From the NCBI GenBank assembly GCA_015206785.1, contig JADEZQ010000001.1:115393-179392 (forward strand): a stretch of DNA of 64,000 nucleotides, written 5' to 3'. Below are positions 45,698 through 54,196 of this stretch, in pieces; positions within the stretch are counted from its first letter, which is position 1, and the number at the start of each line of letters is the position of its first letter. Below the pieces are notes generated by a model, which was given only the letters and a program-made list of their open reading frames with translations, had not been told where the DNA came from and did not search any database. The position numbers and the translations under genes were made by a program. The stretch comes from Quinella sp. 2Q5 (GTDB lineage: Bacteria; Bacillota; Negativicutes; Selenomonadales; Selenomonadaceae).

Positions 45698-47782
45698 TTA
45701 ATTGGTCGGCTCACCCTTGTATCTCGCAACGATGGTGTCCGAAATGCTCTTCGGAACTTCGTCGTAATAAGCGACTTCCATTGAGTAGGTGCCGCGCCCT
45801 TGCGTTTTGGAACGCAGGTCTGTTGAGTAGCCGAACATCTCCGACAGGGGAACGAACGCGTGGATAATCTGCAGATTGTTGCGCGGCTCCATGCCGTCGA
45901 TTTTGCCGCGGCGTGAATTCAAGTCGCCGATGACGTCGCCCATGTAATCTTCGGGGACGGTGACTTCAACTTTGACATACGGCTCAAGCAGGACGGGTTG
46001 AGCTTTCTCCGCGGCGGCTTTGAAGGCGAGAGAACCTGCGATTTTGAACGCTGCCTCTGAGCTGTCGACCTCGTGGAAGCTGCCGTCGTAGACTGTGGCT
46101 TTGACGTCGACGATTGGGAAGCCGGCAAGCACGCCGTTTTCCATAGCCTGACGGACGCCCGCCTCGATGGGGTTGATGTATTCCTTCGGGATGACGCCGC
46201 CGACGATTTTGTTCTCGAAGACGAAGCCCGCGCCTGTCTCGTTGGGTTCGATCTCCAGCCAGCAGTGACCGTATTGACCGTGACCGCCCGTCTGCCGAAC
46301 GAATTTACCTTCAGCCTTCTGTGCGCGGCGAATGGTCTCGCGGTAGGCAACTTGCGGCTCGCCGACCTTGCAATCGACTTTGAACTCGTCAAGCATGCGA
46401 TCAACGATGATCTGCAGATGAAGTTCGCCCATGCCGCTGATGATGACCTGACCGGTCTCGGAGTCGGTGCGGACTTTGAAAGTCGGATCTTCCTCGGCAA
46501 GCTTCTGCAGGGCGACGCCCATCTTGTCCTGATCGTTCTTGGTGGCGGGTTCCACGGCGACCGAGATGACGGGGTCGGGGAATTCCATTGACTCCAGGAT
46601 AATCGGGTGCGTCTCGTCGCAGAGGGTGTCGCCCGTCGTCGTATCTTTCAAGCCGACGACCGCCGCGATGTCCCCGCTGTAGAGGTAATTGATTTCCTTG
46701 CGGTTGTTGGCGTGCATCTGAAGGATTCGCCCAATGCGTTCCTTGCGACCTTTGGTTGAGTTGTAGACGTAGCTGCCGCTCTTCAAGACGCCGCTGTAAA
46801 CTCTGACGAAGGCGAGTCTGCCGACGAACTGGTCAGTCATAATCTTGAACGCGAGCGCGGCGAAAGGTTCTTCGTCGCTTGCGGGGCGATTATCCTCGGT
46901 GCCGTCGGGCGTGATGCCTTCAATCGGTTTGATATCCGTCGGCGCGGGCATGTAATCAACAATCGCATCGAGCAGAGGTTGAACGCCGCGGTTGCGATAG
47001 GACGTGCCGCAGGTGACGGGCGTCATATTGCAATCAATCGTTGCGCGGCGGATAATCGCTTTGACTTCGTCGACGGTAACTTCTTCGCCGCCGAGATATT
47101 TTTCCATGAAGTCATCGTCGAGCTCCGCGCAAGCCTCCAACAGTTTATCGCGATAATCTTCCGCCATGTCGAGCATGTCGTCGGGGATATCGACTTCGGT
47201 GGCGACTTTGCCCAGGTCGTCTTCGTAGACAATGGCTTCCATCTTCACCAGGTCGATTATACCGCGGAAGGTGTCCTCCGCGCCGATTGGCAACTGAATG
47301 GCGACGGCGTTTGTGTGCAGACGGTCACGCATCATCTGAATGACGTGGTAGAAGTCCGCGCCGGTGATGTCCATCTTGTTGACGTATGCCATGCGCGGGA
47401 CGTTGTAGCGTTCAGCCTGCCGCCAAACGGTTTCAGTTTGAGGCTCGACGCCGCCGCGTGCCGTCAAAACTGCAAGTGCGCCGTCCAAAACTCTCAAAGA
47501 ACGTTCGACTTCAACCGTGAAGTCCACGTGACCGGGCGTGTCGATGATGTTGATCCGATGATCTTTCCAGTGGCAGGTCGTCGCCGCGGAAGTGATTGTG
47601 ATGCCGCGTTCCTGCTCCTGCTTCATCCAGTCCATAGTCGCCGCGCCTTCGTGCACCTCGCCGAGCTTGTGATTGACGCCCGTATAAAACAGGATACGTT
47701 CGGTAGTGGTGGTCTTGCCGGCGTCTATGTGCGCCATGATACCAATGTTGCGAGTTTTTTCCAGTGAAAACTCTCTAGACAC
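45698..47782 (-). CDS. fusA: elongation factor G
   Basis: 694 residues from GTG 47782. G1 [16 protein letters not shown]3 DTPGHVDF, G4 NKMDITGAD and the five-domain length are standard. It catalyses translocation and, with RRF, ribosome recycling. Confidence 0.98.
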   Translation of the reverse strand: MSREFSLEKTRNIGIMAHIDAGKTTTTERILFYTGVNHKLGEVHEGAATMDWMKQEQERGITITSAATTCHWKDHRINIIDTPGHVDFTVEVERSLRVLDGALAVLTARGGVEPQTETVWRQAERYNVPRMAYVNKMDITGADFYHVIQMMRDRLHTNAVAIQLPIGAEDTFRGIIDLVKMEAIVYEDDLGKVATEVDIPDDMLDMAEDYRDKLLEACAELDDDFMEKYLGGEEVTVDEVKAIIRRATIDCNMTPVTCGTSYRNRGVQPLLDAIVDYMPAPTDIKPIEGITPDGTEDNRPASDEEPFAALAFKIMTDQFVGRLAFVRVYSGVLKSGSYVYNSTKGRKERIGRILQMHANNRKEINYLYSGDIAAVVGLKDTTTGDTLCDETHPIILESMEFPDPVISVAVEPATKNDQDKMGVALQKLAEEDPTFKVRTDSETGQVIISGMGELHLQIIVDRMLDEFKVDCKVGEPQVAYRETIRRAQKAEGKFVRQTGGHGQYGHCWLEIEPNETGAGFVFENKIVGGVIPKEYINPIEAGVRQAMENGVLAGFPIVDVKATVYDGSFHEVDSSEAAFKIAGSLAFKAAAEKAQPVLLEPYVKVEVTVPEDYMGDVIGDLNSRRGKIDGMEPRNNLQIIHAFVPLSEMFGYSTDLRSKTQGRGTYSMEVAYYDEVPKSISDTIVARYKGEPTN

Positions 47783-47794
47783 GAAACTTGCTCC

Positions 47795-48277
<483 letters not shown>

Positions 48278-48299
48278 TTAGAAAAATTTCAGCCGCGGA

Positions 48300-48683
48300 T
48301 TACTTCTTCTTGACCTTGGCCTTCTTGGCGCCATATTTGGAACGCGCCTGCTTGCGGTCTTGCACGCCTGCGGTATCGAGGGAGCCGCGAATGATATGGT
48401 AGCGAACACCCGGCAGATCCTTGACACGCCCGCCGCGGATAAGAACAACGCTGTGCTCCTGCAAGTTGTGCCCGATGCCGGGGATGTATGCAGTGACTTC
48501 GATAGCGTTGGTCAAGCGGACACGCGCAACCTTGCGAAGTGCCGAGTTCGGTTTCTTGGGCGTCGTCGTATAAACGCGAGTGCACACGCCGCGTTTTTGC
48601 GGACACTCTTTCAGAGCCGGTGCCGTGGATTTCTCTTCTTGGCTTTGACGACCCTTCCTCACCAGCTGATTTATGGTTGGCAT
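48300..48683 (-). CDS. rpsL: 30S ribosomal protein S12
   Basis: 127 residues from ATG 48683 (AAGGAGGTG upstream). [31 protein letters not shown] with the lysine of the streptomycin region, and [16 protein letters not shown] are normal, so no streptomycin-resistance change is evident. First gene of the str operon. Confidence 0.98.
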   Translation of the reverse strand: MPTINQLVRKGRQSQEEKSTAPALKECPQKRGVCTRVYTTTPKKPNSALRKVARVRLTNAIEVTAYIPGIGHNLQEHSVVLIRGGRVKDLPGVRYHIIRGSLDTAGVQDRKQARSKYGAKKAKVKKK

Positions 48684-48729
48684 GCGCCCACCTCCTTCCA
48701 AAATTTTCATGCCTTTCAAAAGCGGCGCC

Positions 48730-48758
48730 ATATTATCATTGCCCAAAATGCTTGTCAA
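48730..48758 (-). promoter_or_regulatory. sigma-A promoter of the str operon
   Basis: On the minus strand a perfect TTGACA (48753-48758) and TAATAT (48730-48735) are separated by 17 bp, about 45 bases before rpsL. Confidence 0.85.
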
Positions 48759-48852
48759 GGCTTTTGTGGCGCGACCTTTAAAAACACCACATCCTCTGAT
48801 AAAGTTCGTGCTTAATCGGCGCGGCGACGGGCAAAATCGCTATGAACGCTTG

Positions 48853-48881
48853 TTGACTTTAAGCGGGGATTTTTCTATAAT
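48853..48881 (+). promoter_or_regulatory. sigma-A-type promoter of the flagellin gene
   Basis: TTGACT (48853-48858) and a perfect TATAAT (48876-48881) are 17 bp apart. The transcript would have a leader of about 85 bases. No sigma-28 pattern (TAAA...GCCGATAA) is visible. Confidence 0.75.
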
Positions 48882-48973
48882 TTCAATTCAGAAAACAACG
48901 AGGATTGGGTCTGCCGAAAGGCGGTCGCAAGGATGTCTTACAACGGAATGTATCTTACAGGGAGGTAACCGTC

Positions 48974-50413
48974 ATGTCTATGAAAATAGCCAACGATGCC
49001 CAGACGAACAAGGCACTCAACGCTTACAACAAGAACAAGACGTATGCCGAAAAAAATTTCGAACGCGTAGCCAACGGCATGAAGATCATCGGCGCGGCCG
49101 ATAACTCTTCGGCGTATGCAATAAGCGAACGCATGCGCGAGCTGATTCGCTCTTTTTCGCAAGACGAGCAAAATGTTCAGAACGGCACGTCAATCGTCAA
49201 GACGGCCGAACGCGCCATTGATCAAATCGTTCAGAATCTGCGCACGCTTAAAGAGCTGGCTCTCGATTCCGCAAACGATTCCAACACCAACGAAGACCGC
49301 CGCGTCATCCAAAAGGAATTCGACCAGATTGTCGCCACGATTGACGAGATTGCATTGGGGACGAATTACAACGGCAAGTTCCTGCTAAACGGCAGTTATC
49401 TGGCACCCGAACCCGACAAGGGCAATACGACAGTCGACGGGATCATCGACGGCTTTTACGCCGGCTACAACGCTACATCGACGTCGAGAGACTATAACGG
49501 TGCAGGAGCGGGCTCAAGGTGGCGGTTTGAAGTTCAGCAGAGCTTCGCCTATTCTTATGACCCCGACTCGCCCGTAGCGGCTCCAAATTTTTCCGCGTAT
49601 GTCGACTTCTCCAGCATGGACGTCATTGGCGAATACCCGCAGTGTTTGCATCGGCAGGGCTTTGCGGTTTTGTGCGGCGGGTGTATGCAGTTCATCAACG
49701 TAATCTTCGACGCAACCAAGAGTGCTTCCGAATCCACCGTTGGCAGACCGCCCGCGCCCGGCAACAATCAGGCAAAAGAATTCGTCATCGGCGTGCGCGA
49801 CGTGAACAGTGCCGAAGACTTGCCCAAGGCAATCCTCCAGGGGATTTACGTGAACTCCTCAAGCGTGCCCGGCGTCTCCACCGAAGATAATTCAATGGTT
49901 GACTACAATCACGAGTTGCGGATTCGCGTTGATCCTCAAGACAGCTCCAAAATCATGTTCCAGAAGAACGGTCCCGATTTGCAATTCAGAAATCGCCCGA
50001 TAAAGCTCGGCACGGAAGGCAATCCCCTTTGGGTTCAGCACGGCACCCGCTCCGGTCAGCGCATTCATCTCTACATTAACCCAATGGACGCCAGCACGCT
50101 CGGCATCGATACGTTGAGCGTGCGCACGCGCGACGAAGCTCTGTCGACCATCAGTGCCATCACCACGGCGATAGGTTATTCCCTCAACGAGGCGACGACG
50201 ATGGGTGCTTACCTGCAACGCCTGGAGACGACCAACCTTTCAATCGCCACGATGAACGAAAACATTCAGGCGGCAGAGTCGACCATCCGCGACGCCGACA
50301 TGGCGAAGGAAATGACCGAGTACGTGCGCTACAACATCCTCAACCAATCGTCGCAGGCAATGCTCGCCCAATCGCAGCAACAAGAAGAAAACGTCCTGGG
50401 CTTTATCCGCTGA
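48974..50413 (+). CDS. flagellin with a cysteine-containing central domain
   Basis: 479 residues from ATG 48974 (GGAGGT upstream). The D0/D1 termini are clear: N-terminal NKALNAYNKNKTYAEKNFERVANGMKI, SSAYAISERMRE, GTSIVKTAERAIDQI; C-terminal LETTNLSIATMNENIQAAESTIRDADMAKEM and the ending QQQEENVLGFIR. The central domain (about residues 150-390) is not the usual D2/D3 and carries three cysteines in PQCLHRQGFAVLCGGCMQF. No HExxH protease motif is present. Cysteine is rare in flagellins. It would form the filament exported by the flagellar type III system; no other flagellar genes are in the window. Confidence 0.9.
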   Translation: MSMKIANDAQTNKALNAYNKNKTYAEKNFERVANGMKIIGAADNSSAYAISERMRELIRSFSQDEQNVQNGTSIVKTAERAIDQIVQNLRTLKELALDSANDSNTNEDRRVIQKEFDQIVATIDEIALGTNYNGKFLLNGSYLAPEPDKGNTTVDGIIDGFYAGYNATSTSRDYNGAGAGSRWRFEVQQSFAYSYDPDSPVAAPNFSAYVDFSSMDVIGEYPQCLHRQGFAVLCGGCMQFINVIFDATKSASESTVGRPPAPGNNQAKEFVIGVRDVNSAEDLPKAILQGIYVNSSSVPGVSTEDNSMVDYNHELRIRVDPQDSSKIMFQKNGPDLQFRNRPIKLGTEGNPLWVQHGTRSGQRIHLYINPMDASTLGIDTLSVRTRDEALSTISAITTAIGYSLNEATTMGAYLQRLETTNLSIATMNENIQAAESTIRDADMAKEMTEYVRYNILNQSSQAMLAQSQQQEENVLGFIR

Positions 50414-50432
50414 ACATAGACACCGACAAAAA

Positions 50433-50466
50433 ATCTCCTCGCTTATTCGCGGGGAGATTTTTTTTT
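50433..50466 (+). terminator. bidirectional terminator between flagellin and aspS
   Basis: A ten-base-pair stem (50433-50442 with 50449-50458, one G-T pair) with a six-base loop is followed by nine T and preceded by an A run, so it can serve flagellin (+) and aspS (-). Confidence 0.88.
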
Positions 50467-50481
50467 GCGTCGGGTGACGAA

Positions 50482-52266
50482 TTATTTCTTCTTGGCGGCG
50501 ACACGGATTGACAGCTCGCGCAGTTGTTTGTCGTCGACTTCGCTGGGCGCGTGGCTCATCGGGTCGATTGCGCTCTGCGTCTTCGGGAAGGGAATGACGT
50601 CGCGGATTGATTTGCGTTTCGCCATGAGCATGACCAGACGATCGAGCCCGAAGGCAATTCCGCCGTGCGGCGGCGTGCCGTATTCGAAGGCGTCCATCAG
50701 GAAGCCGAACTTTGCGTGAGCCTCGTCGTGCGTAAGACCAATCGCCTCGAAAACTTTTTCCTGCAAGTCGCTGCGATAAATCCTCAGGCTGCCGCCGCCG
50801 ACTTCCACGCCGTTCAAGACGATATCGTAAGCATTCGCCTTCACGCGGGCGGGGTCGGTGAGCAGGAAGTCGATATCCTCTTCGCGCGGCGCAGTGAACG
50901 GGTGATGCATTGCCTTATAACGTTTGTCCTCCTCGACGTATTCAAACATCGGGAAGTCGACAATCCACAGGAAGCAGAGCTTGTCGGGGTCAATCAGATT
51001 GCGACGACGAGCCATCTCCAGACGCAGTTCGCCGAGTGCCTGAGCGACAACCGAAGCCTTATCACCGACGACCAGGAGCAAATCGCCCGTCTTGCAACCC
51101 GTTGCCTGTTTGATTCGGTCAAAAGTTTCGTCGCTGTAAAATTTCTTGAACGGAGATTTCACGCCGTCGGCGGTGTACTGAATCCACGCCAGACCCTTCG
51201 CGCCGTAAATCTTGACGAATTCGACGAGCCCATCGAGTTCGCGGCGGGGAATGTCGGCGTAATCGTCGACGCGAATGACTTTGACTTGCCCGCCGTTTTC
51301 GAGCACGCTGTTAAAAACTTTGAAGTCCGAGCCGCCGACGAATTCGGAGATGTCTTGCAGTTCCATGCCGAAGCGCAGGTCGGGCTTGTCGCTGCCGAAG
51401 CGCGTCATTGCCTCGTCCCAACTCATGCGCAGGAACGGCGTCTGAACCTTAACGTCGAGCGTCGTCTCGAAAATTTTTTTGATGAGCCCTTCCATAATCG
51501 TGATGATGTCGTCTTGGTTGAGGAAGGACGTTTCGATATCGAGCTGCGTGAATTCGGGCTGACGGTCGGCGCGCAGGTCTTCGTCGCGGAAACAACGCAC
51601 GATCTGGAAATATTTTTCGAAGCCGCTGACCATGAGCAGTTGCTTGAAGATTTGCGGAGACTGCGGCAGAGCGTAGAATTGTCCGGGGTTCAATCTGCTC
51701 GGCACGAGAAAATCGCGGGCACCTTCGGGCGTGGAGCGGCACAGCATCGGCGTTTCGATTTCCAGGAAGCCGTTCTCGTCCAGATAGTCGCGCATGATTT
51801 TGGTGACGCGGTGGCGCAAGATGATGTTCTTCTGCATTTCGGGTCGGCGCAAATCCAGATAGCGATAGCGCAGGCGAATCATTTCGTCAGCGTCCACACC
51901 GTCTTGAATATAGAACGGCGGAGTCTTCGCGCGGTTGAGAATGCGCAGTTCCGTGACGAGGACTTCAATCTCGCCCGTCGCCATCTTCGGGTTGATTGTA
52001 TCTGCCGAACGCGCACGAACATTGCCGCGCACGCCGATGACGAATTCGTTGCGGAGTGTCTCTGCCTTAGCAAAGTCGAGCCCCTCTGTCGAGCCGTCGA
52101 AGACGATTTGCACGATGCCGCTGCGGTCGCGCATGTCAACGAAGATCAAACCGCCGTGGTCGCGTCGACGTGATACCCAACCCGCCAGCTGAACTTGTGC
52201 GCCGACGTCAGTGATGCGCAGCTCTCCGCAATGATGTGTTCGTTCCAAACCTGTCAGTGTTTCCAA
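50482..52266 (-). CDS. aspS: aspartyl-tRNA synthetase, bacterial type
   Basis: 594 residues from TTG 52266 (GGGAGG upstream). The OB-fold anticodon domain (LAGWVSRRRDHGGLIFVDMRD), class II motif 2 (RCFRDEDLRADRQPEFTQLDIE, in two parts RCFRDEDLRADRQ and PEFTQLDIE), the bacterial GAD insert and motif 3 GIAFGLDRLVMLM are present. With GatB in the genome it may be non-discriminating, charging tRNA-Asn as well. Confidence 0.97.
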   Translation of the reverse strand: METLTGLERTHHCGELRITDVGAQVQLAGWVSRRRDHGGLIFVDMRDRSGIVQIVFDGSTEGLDFAKAETLRNEFVIGVRGNVRARSADTINPKMATGEIEVLVTELRILNRAKTPPFYIQDGVDADEMIRLRYRYLDLRRPEMQKNIILRHRVTKIMRDYLDENGFLEIETPMLCRSTPEGARDFLVPSRLNPGQFYALPQSPQIFKQLLMVSGFEKYFQIVRCFRDEDLRADRQPEFTQLDIETSFLNQDDIITIMEGLIKKIFETTLDVKVQTPFLRMSWDEAMTRFGSDKPDLRFGMELQDISEFVGGSDFKVFNSVLENGGQVKVIRVDDYADIPRRELDGLVEFVKIYGAKGLAWIQYTADGVKSPFKKFYSDETFDRIKQATGCKTGDLLLVVGDKASVVAQALGELRLEMARRRNLIDPDKLCFLWIVDFPMFEYVEEDKRYKAMHHPFTAPREEDIDFLLTDPARVKANAYDIVLNGVEVGGGSLRIYRSDLQEKVFEAIGLTHDEAHAKFGFLMDAFEYGTPPHGGIAFGLDRLVMLMAKRKSIRDVIPFPKTQSAIDPMSHAPSEVDDKQLRELSIRVAAKKK

Positions 52267-52293
52267 AAAAATTACCTCCCTTTGCGTCCGTCA

Positions 52294-52322
52294 ATCATAG
52301 TTAACGGCGGCGATTCTGTCAA
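52294..52322 (-). promoter_or_regulatory. sigma-A promoter of aspS
   Basis: On the minus strand a perfect TTGACA (52317-52322) and TATGAT (52294-52299) are separated by 17 bp. No T-box leader is present. Confidence 0.8.
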
Positions 52323-52366
52323 CGGCAACGGCAGCGGCTTCAACATCGAGCGGCGGAAATTTTTTT

Positions 52367-52375
52367 TGCTATGAT
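52367..52375 (+). promoter_or_regulatory. extended -10 promoter of the small hydrophobic ORF
   Basis: TGC followed by TATGAT (52370-52375) forms an extended -10 element; no good -35 is seen upstream. The predicted transcript begins near 52382, covers the ORF at 52433 and ends at the strong terminator at 52595-52629, about 250 bases. Confidence 0.5.
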
Positions 52376-52432
52376 GCAGACACTGCCGCACCCTCCGGCG
52401 GTAACTCGACGCATGAGGAGGAAGGTGGGAGC

Positions 52433-52537
52433 ATGACAGAAGTCTTCATCGCGCTCAGCGTGAGCGTTGTGGGGAGCGCGATTGGCGGTGCTATCGGTAC
52501 CGTCGTCGTTCACTACATCATCAAACGCTGGTTCTAA
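52433..52537 (+). CDS. 34-residue hydrophobic peptide, type I toxin-like or holin-like
   Basis: ATG 52433 follows a GAGGAGGAAGG site. The peptide has one membrane segment (VFIALSVSVVGSAIGGAI, then GTVVV) and the basic end HYIIKRWF. Short membrane peptides ending HYI-K-W are found in intergenic regions of Firmicutes and resemble putative holin-like toxins; I recall the pattern only from family knowledge. An independent promoter, a strong terminator and an opposing promoter downstream (52668-52696) support a stand-alone regulated unit. Confidence 0.62.
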   Translation: MTEVFIALSVSVVGSAIGGAIGTVVVHYIIKRWF

Positions 52538-52594
52538 GCGGCAGCAGGATCCCTGTCCGTTGACCGAATCGCACTCGGTTAGGGCAAAACGAAG

Positions 52595-52629
52595 CCCCCG
52601 TACGGTATCGCACTCCGTGCGGGGGTTTT
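52595..52629 (+). terminator. strong terminator of the small ORF transcript
   Basis: An 11-base-pair stem (CCCCCGTACGG, 52595-52605, with CCGTGCGGGGG, 52615-52625, one G-T pair), a nine-base loop containing ATCGCACT, then TTTTC. A second, smaller hairpin just upstream (ACCGA...TCGGT) carries a nearly identical loop, AATCGCAC. Confidence 0.82.
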
Positions 52630-52643
52630 CGTTCGGTGAAAGT

Positions 52644-52748
52644 ATGACAGATACTGCAGTCTTCATCACAATAGTCTTCTTATCGTGCACGGTCAATCTA
52701 TCACACGCCCGCGCCGTTGTCAACGAAAAAACTCCTCGCCTTCGTTGA
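52644..52748 (+). pseudogene. degenerate second copy of the small hydrophobic ORF
   Basis: ATGACAGATACTGCAGTCTT at 52644 resembles the start of the ORF at 52433 (ATGACAGAAGTCTTCATCGC), and the peptide begins TDTAVFITIVFLS against TEVFIALSVSV. After 14 residues it becomes hydrophilic and runs through the SCIFF terminator. I read it as a decayed paralogue, with a weak ribosome site (GTGAAAGT). Confidence 0.5.
52668..52696 (-). promoter_or_regulatory. candidate antisense promoter facing the small ORF
   Basis: On the minus strand TTGACC (52691-52696) and TATTGT (52668-52673) are 17 bp apart. Transcription would start near 52661 and run left into the terminator and 3' region of the small ORF, giving an antisense RNA. 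The -10 matches the consensus in four of six positions. Confidence 0.45.
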
Positions 52749-52757
52749 CGGGGAGTT
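52725..52757 (-). terminator. terminator after the SCIFF gene
   Basis: On the minus strand AACTCC pairs with GGAGTT (52757-52752 and 52735-52730) with two further C-G pairs inside, followed by TTTTT. It closes the polyprenyl synthase-SCIFF transcript. Confidence 0.75.
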
Positions 52758-52776
52758 TGATTTTGCCGCGGGGAAA

Positions 52777-52923
52777 TTATTTCTTTTGGCGTTCGCAGAC
52801 TTGGTTGCCGACGGTGCAGGAAGTTTTGCACGCGCTCTGGCACGACGCCTGGCATTCGCCGCAGCCGCCCTTGGCGAGCGTGGATTGCAGGTTCGGCTTG
52901 TTGATGGTCTTGATGTGTTTCAT
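52777..52923 (-). CDS. scfA: SCIFF ranthipeptide precursor (six cysteines in forty-five)
   Basis: 48 residues. The start MKHIKTINKPNLQSTLAKGG and the cysteine pattern CGECQASCQSACKTSC plus a sixth cysteine in QVCERQKK match the SCIFF family (cysteines at 21, 24, 28, 32, 36, 43). Members are modified by a radical SAM enzyme that makes cysteine-to-threonine thioether links. AGGAGCTGAT precedes ATG 52923. The maturase gene, usually adjacent in Clostridia, is not next to it here. Confidence 0.92.
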   Translation of the reverse strand: MKHIKTINKPNLQSTLAKGGCGECQASCQSACKTSCTVGNQVCERQKK

Positions 52924-52941
52924 GCTATCAGCTCCTAAAAT

Positions 52942-53919
52942 TTATCGCGTGCGGTCGACGATGAAGTCCGCGATTTGCTCAAGGGCAAGGCTTGCGGAAG
53001 TTTTCAGCGTGAACGGCAGATTGACGCGCGCCGAATCGATGTGAGCTTCCGCCCGCGTGCGGCAATAGTCAACCGCGTCCGTGGCACGAATAATTTTTAT
53101 CGCGGCGTCGATGTCGGCAGAGGACACTTCGCCGCGCGTGACGAGTTCGCTGAGTTTGTCGGCGTCGCCGCTGACTTCCAACGCGCGAATCACCGGCAGG
53201 GTAATGACGCCGCTCTTGAGGTCGCCGCCGTGAGGTTTGCCCGTGACTGTCTCGTCGCCGAAGAAATCCAACAGGTCGTCGATGATTTGGAACGCCAGCC
53301 CCAAGCCCGAACCGTAGGCAGTGAGGTTGGCAACTTCGCGGGCAGTCATGTTGGCGACGATGCCGCCGAGTTTGCAACAGCTCGACAGAAAAATCGCGGT
53401 CTTCAAGTTGATACGCGTGTAGTATTCGCTCATGGTCGGCACGACGAACAGCGAACGATCCTGACGAATCTCGCCTATGCAAAGATTCTTGACGAGGTTG
53501 GACAGCGTCATTTGAACTGCGCCGCCGTAATCGTTTTCCGCAACGAGCTGGAAGGCTTTGGCGAAGAGCCAATCGCCGATGAGCACGGCAATCTGCGCGC
53601 CGTATTTGGAGTTGGCGGTCTCGACGCCGCGACGTTTCTTGCTCGTGTCGATGATGTCGTCGTGAACGAGGCTCGCCGTGTGAATCAGTTCCAACGCCGT
53701 GGCAAGCGGCATGGTCTTTTCGGGCGGGCAATCGGCTTTGGCATTGGCGCAAAGGACGAACAGCATCGGGCGCAGACGTTTGCCGCCGCGAATCAACGGC
53801 TCGCACGCCTCGAAGATGAACGGGTCTTCCGAAATTGCTTGACGAATCTGTTCTTCCAACACGCGCAAATTTTTTGCCGCCGCTTCGTTCAATGCCGCCA
53901 CGAAATTCAACCGCCTCAC
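52942..53919 (-). CDS. polyprenyl diphosphate synthase, long-chain (heptaprenyl/octaprenyl type)
   Basis: 325 residues (GTG 53919). The first aspartate-rich motif is in LVHDDIIDTS and the second in FQIIDDLLDFFGD; GGKRLRPML, GVETANSKYGAQIAVLIGDWLFA and KPHGGDLKSG are conserved. It makes the long isoprenoid chain of menaquinone or a related quinone by adding isopentenyl units. TTG 53910, closer to GGTGAGG, is an alternative start. The gene lies 18 bases before SCIFF. Confidence 0.92.
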   Translation of the reverse strand: MRRLNFVAALNEAAAKNLRVLEEQIRQAISEDPFIFEACEPLIRGGKRLRPMLFVLCANAKADCPPEKTMPLATALELIHTASLVHDDIIDTSKKRRGVETANSKYGAQIAVLIGDWLFAKAFQLVAENDYGGAVQMTLSNLVKNLCIGEIRQDRSLFVVPTMSEYYTRINLKTAIFLSSCCKLGGIVANMTAREVANLTAYGSGLGLAFQIIDDLLDFFGDETVTGKPHGGDLKSGVITLPVIRALEVSGDADKLSELVTRGEVSSADIDAAIKIIRATDAVDYCRTRAEAHIDSARVNLPFTLKTSASLALEQIADFIVDRTR

Positions 53920-53940
53920 CTGCTCCGAAAATTTCTGTCG

Positions 53941-53969
53941 ATTCTATCACACGCCGCCCGCTCTGTCAA
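53941..53969 (-). promoter_or_regulatory. sigma-A promoter of the polyprenyl synthase-SCIFF unit
   Basis: On the minus strand a perfect TTGACA (53964-53969) and TAGAAT (53941-53946) are 17 bp apart, about 15 bases before the coding start. Confidence 0.82.
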
Positions 53970-53992
53970 AAACGGTTGTTGCCTCAGTCACG

Positions 53993-54196
53993 TCAGCGAA
54001 CGAGTTCGTAGCCGGCGTTGGCGATAACTTTGGCGAAGTCGTCGGCAGGAATTTCTTTCGTTGCGGTGACGGTTGCCGTGTTCGTCTCCAAGCTCACGTC
54101 GACGCCCGTGACGCCGTCCATCTTCGCAAGCGCATCGTGCACGTGCTTCTGACAATGCTTGCACATCATGCCTTCGACCTTCAATGTTGTTTGCAT
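53993..54196 (-). CDS. copZ: internal in-frame copZ start (copper chaperone) within copA
   Basis: ATG 54196, in the copA frame, is preceded by AAGGAGG with an eight-base spacer. It would give a 67-residue free HMA protein with metal site GMMCKHCQKH and the family ending NAGYELVR, exactly the length of CopZ chaperones. Either copZ was fused to copA by loss of the copA stop, leaving its ribosome site active, or both forms are made on purpose. Production of the short form is inference. Confidence 0.55.
   Translation of the reverse strand: MQTTLKVEGMMCKHCQKHVHDALAKMDGVTGVDVSLETNTATVTATKEIPADDFAKVIANAGYELVR

Noticed and set aside
50665..52173. 502-codon plus-strand frame opposite aspS
   Set aside because: Shadow frame of aspS; all synthetase motifs are on the minus strand.
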